The notes under the pieces are model-generated. The model saw only the letters and a list, made by a program, of their open reading frames with translations. It was not told the DNA's origin and did not search any database. A program made the position numbers and the translations under genes. A DNA stretch of 64,000 nt from Roseburia inulinivorans DSM 16841 (GTDB lineage Bacteria; Bacillota; Clostridia; Lachnospirales; Lachnospiraceae): NCBI RefSeq assembly GCF_000174195.1, contig NZ_ACFY01000003.1:1-64000 (forward strand). Direction: 5' to 3'. Below are positions 6,692-14,810 of the stretch, piece after piece (position 1 is the stretch's first letter; each line of letters opens with the position of its first letter).

Positions 6692-6982
6692 ATGGGCAGA
6701 AGTGTGACATTAGGAAATGGCAGAGACATTGACAAAGATATCGAATTATGCAGAACAACGAATGAGAAGACCAGTGAGCAGACAATCCATGTTCTGATGG
6801 AGAATCATATTCCGTTTACCAAGAGCTGGATCAATATTCCTTTTTTTCTTCGCAGGAAATTTCATGGTGCAAGTCAGATCTGTGTGATCAACACCAATCG
6901 TAATCGTTACAGTCAGGCAAGAACCGCCATCGACCAGATGGATATCCACTTCAAAAAGCGTCTTGTCGTAAGCAATTATTAA
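6692..6982 (+). CDS. Hypothetical protein of 96 residues
   Basis: Unrecognised protein, MGRSVTLGNGRDIDKDIEL onward, with no signal peptide or membrane segment and a basic middle (FFLRRKFHGASQICV). ATG 6692 is preferred because AGAAGGAG lies 9 bp upstream; GTG 6671 overlapping the previous stop is the alternative. It is the distal gene of the XRE-led pair and ends at a strong hairpin. It does not look like a RelE or HigB toxin, though a toxin role cannot be excluded given the partner. Confidence 0.65.
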   Translation: MGRSVTLGNGRDIDKDIELCRTTNEKTSEQTIHVLMENHIPFTKSWINIPFFLRRKFHGASQICVINTNRNRYSQARTAIDQMDIHFKKRLVVSNY

Positions 6983-6985
6983 TGA

Positions 6986-7028
6986 AAAGTCCCTGGTTTC
7001 CAGAGTGATTCAGGAAACCGGGGACTTT
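6986..7028. terminator. Hairpin between convergent genes
   Basis: AAAGTCCCTGGTTTCC (6986-7001) pairs with 7013-7028 through 16 bp with one G-U pair. It ends both the gene at 6692 and the convergent gene at 7032. T-tracts are short. Confidence 0.65.
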
Positions 7029-7031
7029 CCA

Positions 7032-8048
7032 TTAATAATTCAGCTCACGCAGGTTTTCCTCAAACTGTTTTTGGAGCAGCTTTCTGGAGTAGCACGCAGC
7101 TACAAAAGAGGAAAGGGCGAGATTGTATACATTGGTGTATTGTACATAATGCCATTTCAGGTTTTCTTTCCAGTTGGTGAGCGTGATCGTCTTGTCCTCA
7201 TCGAGATGGTAATCGTAGAGGTTGTTGCGAAGCTCATAAGCGGCTGCATAGGAGAGGATATGCTTCATCAGAACAGCAGCGTCAGCCGGAACCGGGAGAT
7301 CTTTCATATCGATCGCGCCACTGCGGTAAATGGCTGCAAAACGTCCGGCAGGGTGTTTTAACTGGAATAAACCATCTAACGTAAAGTTTTCAAGATCCGT
7401 ATCAAAAGATTGCAGGGTTGCCAGCACCAGAGTATCGGTCATTTCCTGAAAAGCAGGGTTGGCAGAACAGTTCTTTGTTTCAAAATATTCATCCATAAAA
7501 TCGTAGAGAATAAAATCTTCGCACGTAAAATGCAGATCTTCCATATAGGCGGCCGCAAATTTTGGAAGCAATGCGATCAGTGTACTATAGTGGATAGAAC
7601 AGATGGCAAGGGCAGCATAAAACTGTACTTCTGTCTGCAATAAAAGTTCCAGATCCACATCCACATTTGAAAAATCCACGGAAGAAATCTCAGGGCATGC
7701 CTCTTTGAAAATGCGGTTTAAGATCGCAAGACCAAAACCGGATTTGTCGTCAATGATGGCGATGGCGTAGCATAAAAGAACCGGATCAAAAGAATTCTCG
7801 GAAAAAGAAGGAGAAAAATAAAAATCCTGATCCAGAAAACGGTAAATATCAGAGAGATTGTCCATAGAGAGCGGACACTCTAACGTATCCCTTAATTCTG
7901 TTATAACAGCTGGATTTTCCTTTGCCGCAAAAGTGAGGAAACGATACACAACATAAGTCTGAAAACGATCCATGTTTTCTTCGGGACCGTTTTCTAAATA
8001 TTCTATCAAAAATTCAGTAGGAAAAAACTGATCAAAAAATTCATCCAT
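7032..8048 (-). CDS. Hypothetical cytoplasmic protein, 338 residues
   Basis: A mostly helical, acidic protein (MDEFFDQFFPTEFLIEYLENG...) with many aromatic residues and no membrane segment, signal peptide or catalytic motif that I recognise. The composition suggests an all-helical repeat-like fold. It stands alone between convergent and divergent neighbours, so it has its own promoter in 8049-8200. Function unknown. Confidence 0.75.
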   Translation of the reverse strand: MDEFFDQFFPTEFLIEYLENGPEENMDRFQTYVVYRFLTFAAKENPAVITELRDTLECPLSMDNLSDIYRFLDQDFYFSPSFSENSFDPVLLCYAIAIIDDKSGFGLAILNRIFKEACPEISSVDFSNVDVDLELLLQTEVQFYAALAICSIHYSTLIALLPKFAAAYMEDLHFTCEDFILYDFMDEYFETKNCSANPAFQEMTDTLVLATLQSFDTDLENFTLDGLFQLKHPAGRFAAIYRSGAIDMKDLPVPADAAVLMKHILSYAAAYELRNNLYDYHLDEDKTITLTNWKENLKWHYVQYTNVYNLALSSFVAACYSRKLLQKQFEENLRELNY

Positions 8049-8231
8049 AACAATACCTTACCTTTCTCTGTTTCCGTTCGCATGCCCATGAGGTATAAGC
8101 AGCGAAGCATGTTTAAGTGATGAAAACACAATATAATATTTTTATAAATAAAGCAATAGGGCTTTTATTTTTGGAGAAAAAGACTTATTATGGATAATGA
8201 ACTGATTTTTAGGAGAAAAAGGAGAGAGATT

Positions 8232-8960
8232 ATGTTGAGAGCAGCAGATTACCGTGAGCGTGCAAGAGCATCTTTGAGTGGAAACTGGGGAATGGCAGTT
8301 CTTGTTTGTTTTGTAGGAGCATTGCTTGGAGGAATCCAGTCCGTTATACCTGTTACCGCAAATTATCAATATGGGGAGGGAATGAGCGTACAGATTTTTG
8401 GGATAAATATGAGCCTGAATCAGCTTCCGGCAGAAATGCTCGGAATCCTGGCTGTCATGATGAGCATTTTAAGCATTTATGCACTGGCACAGTTTGTGAT
8501 CGGTGGTGTAGTGGAACTTGGTATGTGTGCTTATTTTTCCAAACGTGCATTGGGCGAGAATGCGGACATTAAGGATGAGTTTGCTTATTTCCAGTATTTC
8601 GGAAAGGCACTCGGGCTTCGTATTGTAACTTCTATTTTTATTTTCTTATGGACGATGTTATTTATCATACCGGGATTCATCGCTACCTATCGTTATGCGA
8701 TGGCACCATACATCATGGCAGAACATCCGGAAATGGGGATCATGGAGGCGATTGAGGCATCCAAACAGATGATGGATGGAAATAAATGGTCGCTGTTTTG
8801 TCTGGATTTCAGTTTTATCGGCTGGATGATTTTAAGTGCATGTACATTTGGAATCGGAGATCTATTCTTAAATCCATATACCCATATGGCAACGGCTCAT
8901 TTTTATCTGAATTTAAGCAGAGGTTCTTCCGGAAACTTCAATTCGGATGGAATGATGTAA
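8232..8960 (+). CDS. DUF975 family membrane protein
   Basis: A 242-residue membrane protein starting MLRAADYRERARASLSGNWG, the typical DUF975 opening. About five hydrophobic segments follow, with the conserved LWTMLFIIPGFIATYRYAMA and PYIMAEHP...ASKQMMDGNK blocks. ATG 8232 is chosen for the GGAGAGAG site just upstream; an in-frame ATG at 8190 is weaker. Function unknown; related domains occur in glycerophosphodiester phosphodiesterase membrane regions. It ends before a strong terminator and is single. Confidence 0.85.
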   Translation: MLRAADYRERARASLSGNWGMAVLVCFVGALLGGIQSVIPVTANYQYGEGMSVQIFGINMSLNQLPAEMLGILAVMMSILSIYALAQFVIGGVVELGMCAYFSKRALGENADIKDEFAYFQYFGKALGLRIVTSIFIFLWTMLFIIPGFIATYRYAMAPYIMAEHPEMGIMEAIEASKQMMDGNKWSLFCLDFSFIGWMILSACTFGIGDLFLNPYTHMATAHFYLNLSRGSSGNFNSDGMM

Positions 8961-9032
8961 AAGGGAAAAATCTGTCACTGAATTCTTATAAAAATGTGAA
9001 AAATCTGCGAATGGATTTCAATTGAAAAAGAG

Positions 9033-9089
9033 ATGTGCTAAAATGTACCGTGTTGTGGTCACGGAAAAACATTTTGGCACATTTTTTTT
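9033..9089 (+). terminator. Intrinsic terminator after the DUF975 gene
   Basis: ATGTGCTAAAATGT (9033-9046) pairs with 9069-9082, the inner CCGTG/CACGG stem caps it, and a run of eight T follows. Long, near-perfect hairpin. Confidence 0.85.
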
Positions 9090-9137
9090 GCAGAATTTCG
9101 TGGCAGAAGATGAATTAGAAAAGTTGGAAGTAATAAA

Positions 9138-10934
9138 ATGAAACAGATGAAATATAAAAAACAGATACAGCTCATTGCAGCAATCGTTACACTGATCGTA
9201 TTCCCGGTGATCACGTTTTATCTCATGGAAGCCTACACACACAATCCATTCGAAGAGGTAAGACCGTGGGCGCAGTTTTTCAATATTTTGCTCTTTGAGC
9301 TTTTGGCGTGGATCTTTGTCAGTGTGACCGGAAAGATACAAAGCGGGCTTCGGATCGAGCTGGTAACCGCGATGATTTATGGAATCGCAAATGCTTATGT
9401 GGTCCGTTTCCGGACCAATCCGATCGTGCCGTGGGATATTTTTTCCTGGAAGACGGCGGCAAGTGTGGCATCTAATTATGATTTTAAACCGGATATTCGA
9501 ATGATCGTGGTGACGCTTGCGTTTCTTGGAATGATCGTTTTACTGCAGTTTGTAAAAACCGGAATACCGAAGTTTCAATTATGGAAGCGTCTGATCCCGG
9601 CGGGCGTATGCTGTATCGTGCTGGTCTTGTTTGTCAATCTGCTGCAGGATGAAGATTTTCAGACCGGACACAGATTGTATCCATTTTTATTTACCCCGGC
9701 ATTTATGACGCAGGTAAATGGAATGGCAGTGACTTTTGCAATGGATCTCGCATATATGACTGTAGAAAAACCGGCAGGTTATGACGCTGCAAAAGAGCAG
9801 GCAGTGCTGGAAAGCTATACAGAGCAGGAAGATGACGCAGACAGCAGTGATAAGAAAGAGGAACTGCCAAATATCATCGTCGTGATGAATGAGTCTTTTT
9901 CTGACCTGAAAGTGTTGGGAGATTTTACAACAAATGAAGATTATATGCCGTATCTGCACAGTTTACAGAACGGGGCGGAAAATACGGTGACAGGTTATCT
10001 GAATGTGTCTGTGTGCGGAGGAAATACCGCAAATACAGAGTTTGAGTTCCTGACGGGAAACAGTATGGCGTTTCTGCCACAGGGAAGTATTCCGTATCAG
10101 CAGTACATCACGAAAGAACTTCCGGCGCTCCCGGCGTATCTGGCATCTTTGGGCTATGAGACGGTGGCAACCCATCCTTATTATGCGGATGGCTGGGACA
10201 GGGATAAGGTATATCCATTGCTTGGCTTTTCAGAGAGTATTTTTAAAGATCAGTACTGGGGAGCAGGTTATGTGCGCAAGTACGTCAGTGATAATAGCTG
10301 TGTGGATAAGATCATTGAATTATATGAGAAAAAAGAAGAGGGAACACCTTTATTCGTTTTCAATGTGACGATGCAAAATCACGGTGGATACTCGGATACT
10401 TATGATAATTTTACCCCGGATATCACAGTGGAGGGTGTGGAAAGTACACCTTTGAGCCAGTATTTATCGCTTGTCAGACTTTCGGATCAGGCACTGGAAA
10501 AACTGATTTCCTATTTTGAGGAGGCAGACGAAAAGACAATTGTAGTATTCTTTGGGGATCATCAGCCAAATGACACGGTGGCAGCGCCGATTTTGAATCT
10601 GAATGGTATGACGACAAAGACACTGACAGAGGATCAGTTGAAACTGCGGTATGAAGTGCCATATGTGATCTGGGCGAATTATGACATTGATGCAGAGAGC
10701 GGAAAAGATACAAGTGCAAATTATCTTGCGGCGGACGTATTACACTATGCAGGAATTTCTGAGAATGCATATGGTTCTTATCTGTTGGAATTACAACGGA
10801 ATTATCCAGTTATCTCTGCAATGCGTGTGCTCACGAAAGATGGTCTGGATACAAATTCATCCAGCTTAAAACAGGAATTGAAAGATTACCAGAGTCTGCA
10901 GTATTATCAGCTATTTGACTGGAAAAAAGAGTGA
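9138..10934 (+). CDS. LTA synthase-type sulfatase (phosphoglycerol transferase)
   Basis: A 598-residue polytopic enzyme with about five N-terminal membrane helices (residues 10-190) and an extracellular sulfatase-fold domain. Motifs are NIIVVMNESFSD (metal-binding Glu), CGGNTANTEFEFLTG with the nucleophile Thr, and FFGDHQPND (metal ligands). The family moves glycerolphosphate from phosphatidylglycerol to make lipoteichoic-acid-like polymers at the membrane surface. The gene overlaps the upstream end of the YfhO-gene region and probably forms an operon with it, consistent with anionic polymer synthesis and decoration. The exact polymer is not known from sequence. Confidence 0.88.
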   Translation: MKQMKYKKQIQLIAAIVTLIVFPVITFYLMEAYTHNPFEEVRPWAQFFNILLFELLAWIFVSVTGKIQSGLRIELVTAMIYGIANAYVVRFRTNPIVPWDIFSWKTAASVASNYDFKPDIRMIVVTLAFLGMIVLLQFVKTGIPKFQLWKRLIPAGVCCIVLVLFVNLLQDEDFQTGHRLYPFLFTPAFMTQVNGMAVTFAMDLAYMTVEKPAGYDAAKEQAVLESYTEQEDDADSSDKKEELPNIIVVMNESFSDLKVLGDFTTNEDYMPYLHSLQNGAENTVTGYLNVSVCGGNTANTEFEFLTGNSMAFLPQGSIPYQQYITKELPALPAYLASLGYETVATHPYYADGWDRDKVYPLLGFSESIFKDQYWGAGYVRKYVSDNSCVDKIIELYEKKEEGTPLFVFNVTMQNHGGYSDTYDNFTPDITVEGVESTPLSQYLSLVRLSDQALEKLISYFEEADEKTIVVFFGDHQPNDTVAAPILNLNGMTTKTLTEDQLKLRYEVPYVIWANYDIDAESGKDTSANYLAADVLHYAGISENAYGSYLLELQRNYPVISAMRVLTKDGLDTNSSSLKQELKDYQSLQYYQLFDWKKE

Positions 10935-10995
10935 GTGTGCAGACAGATCGCTCATCAGGAAAGAAATGAAGGAAAGAAAACAGGAGTTTGTAAGA

Positions 10996-13521
10996 ATGAA
11001 TCAGACACAAATCAATGAGACAAAATCGAAAAAGTGGTGTAAACGGCTGCCACTGCTTGCCGCCTTTCTGATACCACTTCTGATCTCGGTGATCATTTGT
11101 ATCGATCATGAAGTGTATCCATTTGGGGAGCGTTGTCTGTTACAGGTGGATATGTATCATCAATATTGTCCTTTTTTTACAGAGTTTGTGGATAAATTAA
11201 GAAGCGGCGAAAGCCTCATGTACTCGTGGACGATCGGGCTTGGTGCGGATTTTGTGTCACTGTTTGCCTATTATCTGGCAAGCCCTTTGAACTGGTTTAT
11301 TTTGCTGTGCCCGAAGGGATACGTGATTGAATTCATGTCAATCCTTATGATTCTTCGTATCTCGCTCTGTGGACTGACATTTGCATATTATCTGAAAAAG
11401 CACTTTCACACAAATCACCCGGCAATCGCGGTATTTGGAACGGCGTATGCACTGTCTGCGTTTATGGCAGCTTATGCCTGGAATGTGATGTGGACAGATT
11501 GTCTGGTGCTTGCGCCGCTCATTATCCTCGGTGTGGAACAGCTTGTAAAAGAGAAAAAGGCTGCATTGTATTATGTGACACTGGCCACAGCCATTTTGTC
11601 CAATTATTACATTTCGATTATGATCTGCATTTTTCTTGTGCTCTATTTTCTGATCCTTTTATTGGAGCAGAGGGAAGGAAAAATCGGGGCATGTGTACGG
11701 TTTGCATGGTATTCCCTTCTGGCGGGTGGAACAGGTGCAGTGTTGCTGATCCCGGAAGCGATTATTTTAGGGGAGAGCGGCTCGCAGGGGATTTCTTTTC
11801 CAAGTGCGGTGGAATGGTATTTTAATCTGATCGCAGAACTGGGAAGGCAATGTATTTTTGTAGAAACGTATACAGGACGTGACCACTGGCCAAACATTTA
11901 TACTGGCGTGTTTACATTGTTTTTGATCCTGTTATATCTGACGAACCGCGGGATCAGCTGGAAAAAGAAACTGCCGCGCGTATTACTGCTTGCGTTTATG
12001 GCATTAAGCTTTGCCAATAATATGCTGGATTTTATCTGGCATGGATTACATTTCCCGGATTCGCTGCCGGGCAGACAGAGCTTTTTATACAGTTTTTTAT
12101 TGTTAGTATTGTGTTTTGAGACATTTTTGCATCTGAAAGAAAACCGCTGGTATCACGTGCTTGTGGCACTGGTCTTGGATGGGGCATTCCTGTATGCAGC
12201 GTACCGCTGGTCTGACAGCGAACTGACCGGAAGCGACAGTTTCTTTACGACGGCAGTGTTTATCGTTGTGTACGCGGTGCTGCTTCTGGTGTGGTATGGA
12301 GGAACTGCAAAAGTCAGAGATTATGTTTTTTTGATTACGTCAATTGTAGTGATTACAGAGTTGACGATCAACTTTGATATGACAGGTCTGGATACGGTGA
12401 GCAGAACTTCTTATGTGAAAGACTGGAAGGATTATGAAAACGTTTTAGAGCAGGCGAAGAAAAAGGAAAGTGAAAACAGCGCGGTGTATTTTTACCGGAC
12501 GGAGGAGATGGAGCGGAAAACGAAAAATGATGCGGCGTTGTCCGGCTATTACTCTGCAACACAGTTTTCTTCGCTGATGAACATCAATGTCAGTCATATT
12601 TATCAGGATCTTGGAATGGAAGGTGGAAAGAATTTTTATTGTATCAACGGCGCGTCGCCTTTGATCTCTTCCATGCTTTCCTTAAAATATGTGATCGCGG
12701 ACAATGCAATGGAGGAAAGCCCGCTGCGTACCCTTGTGGCGTCATCCGGGAACACGTATTTATATGAAAATAAATATTCCCTTCCACTGGGATTTATGGT
12801 AGACGATGAGGTGGCAGAACGCTGGGACTATAAAAATGGCGGCGGTGTCTCCAACCAGAATGAACTTGCGGAACTGTTGGGGGCACAGGAAGAGATGCTC
12901 TCAGTAGTTCCAGCGGAATCGGAAGTCGGCGTGTCTACGATTCAGGTGACGGAGGACGGATATTATTTTGCAGCATACAGTTCTGTGACATCCGACACCC
13001 TTGAGGAAGAGGTCAGTGATGGAAGAACGAAGTCCTTTACGAAGGCGTCCCACGGATATATTTTAGATCTCGGGTATGTAAAAGCCGGGGAAGTGATCCG
13101 AATCAAAAATTCCAATAACGAGCGTGTGGATATCACTGCGTATAAGCTGAATATGGGTGCACTGGATACCGCATATGAGACGTTAAACAGCCAGACAATG
13201 GAACTCACCTCATTTTCAGACCGGAAGATCACAGGTACGATCGATGTGGAAAAAGCGGGAGATCTCGTATTTTCGATTGCAAGGGAAGATGGCTGGACGG
13301 TGTATGTGGATGGAAAAGAGATAGAGCCTGAAACATTTGCTGAGGCGTTTATCAGTGTGACGTTGACGGAAGGAAAACATGACATAGAACTTATTTATAC
13401 AACGCCCGGACTGAAGACTGGCGCCATGATCAGTCTTGGCTGTCTGATCCTTTTCCTGCTTTCTGCCTTTTGGAGGGGAAAACAGGAAAAGAATATTGTT
13501 GTATCGGAAAGCGTGTGTTAA
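10996..13521 (+). CDS. YfhO-family membrane protein
   Basis: An 841-residue membrane protein with about a dozen helices (residues 15-470) and a beta-rich C-terminal extracellular part before a last helix. VDMYHQYCPFFTEFVDKL and YSWTIGLGADFVSLFAYYL are characteristic of YfhO. ATG 10996 is chosen because AGGAG lies 9 bp upstream; the open frame extends to 10915. YfhO proteins have a GT-C-like fold, and some Firmicute members are needed for glycosylation of lipoteichoic acid. Placement after an LTA-synthase-type enzyme fits that role here; the sugar is unknown. Confidence 0.85.
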   Translation: MNQTQINETKSKKWCKRLPLLAAFLIPLLISVIICIDHEVYPFGERCLLQVDMYHQYCPFFTEFVDKLRSGESLMYSWTIGLGADFVSLFAYYLASPLNWFILLCPKGYVIEFMSILMILRISLCGLTFAYYLKKHFHTNHPAIAVFGTAYALSAFMAAYAWNVMWTDCLVLAPLIILGVEQLVKEKKAALYYVTLATAILSNYYISIMICIFLVLYFLILLLEQREGKIGACVRFAWYSLLAGGTGAVLLIPEAIILGESGSQGISFPSAVEWYFNLIAELGRQCIFVETYTGRDHWPNIYTGVFTLFLILLYLTNRGISWKKKLPRVLLLAFMALSFANNMLDFIWHGLHFPDSLPGRQSFLYSFLLLVLCFETFLHLKENRWYHVLVALVLDGAFLYAAYRWSDSELTGSDSFFTTAVFIVVYAVLLLVWYGGTAKVRDYVFLITSIVVITELTINFDMTGLDTVSRTSYVKDWKDYENVLEQAKKKESENSAVYFYRTEEMERKTKNDAALSGYYSATQFSSLMNINVSHIYQDLGMEGGKNFYCINGASPLISSMLSLKYVIADNAMEESPLRTLVASSGNTYLYENKYSLPLGFMVDDEVAERWDYKNGGGVSNQNELAELLGAQEEMLSVVPAESEVGVSTIQVTEDGYYFAAYSSVTSDTLEEEVSDGRTKSFTKASHGYILDLGYVKAGEVIRIKNSNNERVDITAYKLNMGALDTAYETLNSQTMELTSFSDRKITGTIDVEKAGDLVFSIAREDGWTVYVDGKEIEPETFAEAFISVTLTEGKHDIELIYTTPGLKTGAMISLGCLILFLLSAFWRGKQEKNIVVSESVC

Positions 13522-13586
13522 AATAAGTTTATCTTTACAGAACTAATATAGAAGAAAGTGATTAAGAGACAGGAAAGAGGTAACAG

Positions 13587-13967
13587 ATGTTAGAGACAGG
13601 TATCAAAGGAGAAGCAAAAGAGGTAGTATCAGAGAGCAATTCAGCACAGGCAATGAAAAGCGGTGAACTGAAGGTATATGCAACACCTTCCATGATCGCA
13701 TTGATGGAGCAGGCTGCCTACAAGAGTGTTGCAGCAGAGCTGGAGGATGGAAAAGGAACAGTCGGAACGTTGATGAACGTATCCCATATCTCAGCAACAC
13801 CGCTTGGAATGGAAGTGACTGCCAAGAGTGAACTGGTAGAGATCGACCGCAAGAGACTGGTGTTTAAAGTGGAAGCGTTTGACGAGCGCGGCAGGATCGG
13901 TGAGGGAACGCATGAACGATTCGTGATCGACAATGAAAAATTTCAGGAAAAAGCCAATAACAAATAA
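13587..13967 (+). CDS. Hotdog-fold thioesterase (FlK-like)
   Basis: A 126-residue protein of the thioesterase/FlK group: VYATPSMIALMEQAA at residues about 31-45, VGTLMNVSHISATPLG (conserved His) near 63-78 and VEAFDERGRIGEGTHERFVI at the end. Members hydrolyse acyl-CoA thioesters in the cytoplasm. GAAAGAGG precedes the ATG. The substrate is unknown. A second, YbgC-like thioesterase gene lies 280 bp downstream. A terminator-like hairpin follows. Confidence 0.85.
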   Translation: MLETGIKGEAKEVVSESNSAQAMKSGELKVYATPSMIALMEQAAYKSVAAELEDGKGTVGTLMNVSHISATPLGMEVTAKSELVEIDRKRLVFKVEAFDERGRIGEGTHERFVIDNEKFQEKANNK

Positions 13968-14020
13968 AATTTTTTCTAAGACACCATAAAAGTACGGTTT
14001 ATTGGACAGCAAATAAGATA

Positions 14021-14071
14021 CACTCTTTTCAACTTGAGAGAACGTAAAAAGGTTGAAAGGAGTGTTTTTTT
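14021..14071 (+). terminator. Intrinsic terminator overlapping the ribosome site of the next ORF
   Basis: 14021-14035 pairs with 14050-14064 (CACTCTTTTCAACTT against AGGTTGAAAGGAGTG, two G-U pairs), followed by T7 (14065-14071). The AAAGGAG in the 3' arm is the ribosome site for the 35-residue ORF at 14072, so the hairpin can both end transcription and hide that site. Confidence 0.75.
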
Positions 14072-14179
14072 ATGAAGGGATATGTGATCGAAGCAGGCTA
14101 TATGGGATATGTGGACGGAGCGTACATGCTTTTTGCAGATGAAGAAGATTATCAGGAATATTTTAGAGAGTGGCATTGA
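14072..14179 (+). CDS. Conserved 35-residue peptide
   Basis: A short ORF: MKGYVIEAGYMGYVDGAYML, then FADEEDYQEYFREWH. I recall peptides of this pattern (GYMGYV-D-x-YMLFA-E-x-x-Y) recurring in Lachnospiraceae genomes, which supports a real gene. AAAGGAG lies 8 bp before the ATG but is inside a terminator hairpin, so translation probably depends on how that hairpin folds. No signal peptide; function unknown. No ORF partner shares its transcript tightly. Confidence 0.65.
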   Translation: MKGYVIEAGYMGYVDGAYMLFADEEDYQEYFREWH

Positions 14180-14250
14180 AATAAAACTACCGCAGTGATA
14201 AGATAGTCACAGGCAGCTATTGAAGATAAATAGAAAGGTAGTGACAGATC

Positions 14251-14718
14251 ATGGCTGGAAAAGAGATACGGATTTATGGGGAAGATGAGAGCGCGATCAA
14301 GATCCGCCCTTATGAGCATCACGCAAAGTATTATGAGACAGACCAGATGGGAATTATCCATCATTCCAACTACATCAAATGGATGGAAGAGGCAAGGATG
14401 GATCTGATGGAACAGATCGGGCTTAGTTATAAGCAGATGGAAGAGATGGAGATCATCAGTCCGGTATTGTCGGTGTCCTGCGAGTACCACAGTATGGTTC
14501 ATTTTGATGACACGGTGGTGATCGAGACGAAGATCACAAAGTATAACGGAATCAAGATGGATGTGGAATACCAGATGACAGACAAAGAGACTGGGGAGCT
14601 GCGCACAACGGCAAAGAGTTCACATTGCTTTTTGAACCGTTCCGGCAGACCGATTTCCTTAAAAAGGTCTTATCCGGAGATCGACACGAAGTTTTTTGAG
14701 TTCACGGATGAGAATTAA
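14251..14718 (+). CDS. Acyl-CoA thioesterase, YbgC/4-hydroxybenzoyl-CoA type
   Basis: A 155-residue hotdog thioesterase: YEHHAKYYETDQMGIIHHSN carries the conserved Asp-x-x-Gly-x-x-His/Asn active-site motif, followed by YIKWMEEARMDLMEQIG. The C-terminus has the usual SHCFLNRSGRPI strand. It hydrolyses acyl-CoA thioesters; the physiological substrate is unknown. TAGAAAGGTAG precedes the ATG. It is 92 bp before the aminopeptidase P gene, without a visible terminator between. Confidence 0.88.
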   Translation: MAGKEIRIYGEDESAIKIRPYEHHAKYYETDQMGIIHHSNYIKWMEEARMDLMEQIGLSYKQMEEMEIISPVLSVSCEYHSMVHFDDTVVIETKITKYNGIKMDVEYQMTDKETGELRTTAKSSHCFLNRSGRPISLKRSYPEIDTKFFEFTDEN

Positions 14719-14810
14719 GAGTGATAATCGTTACTGGAACGAGATACGAGTGAACAGTAACTGATAATATGCCATACAGGCATAAATGAGACATAGAGAG
14801 AGGAAGAAAA

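Noticed and set aside
7032..8048. Plus-strand ORFs across this region (7005-7361, 7410-7643)
   Set aside because: They are shadows of the long minus-strand gene, with no ribosome sites.
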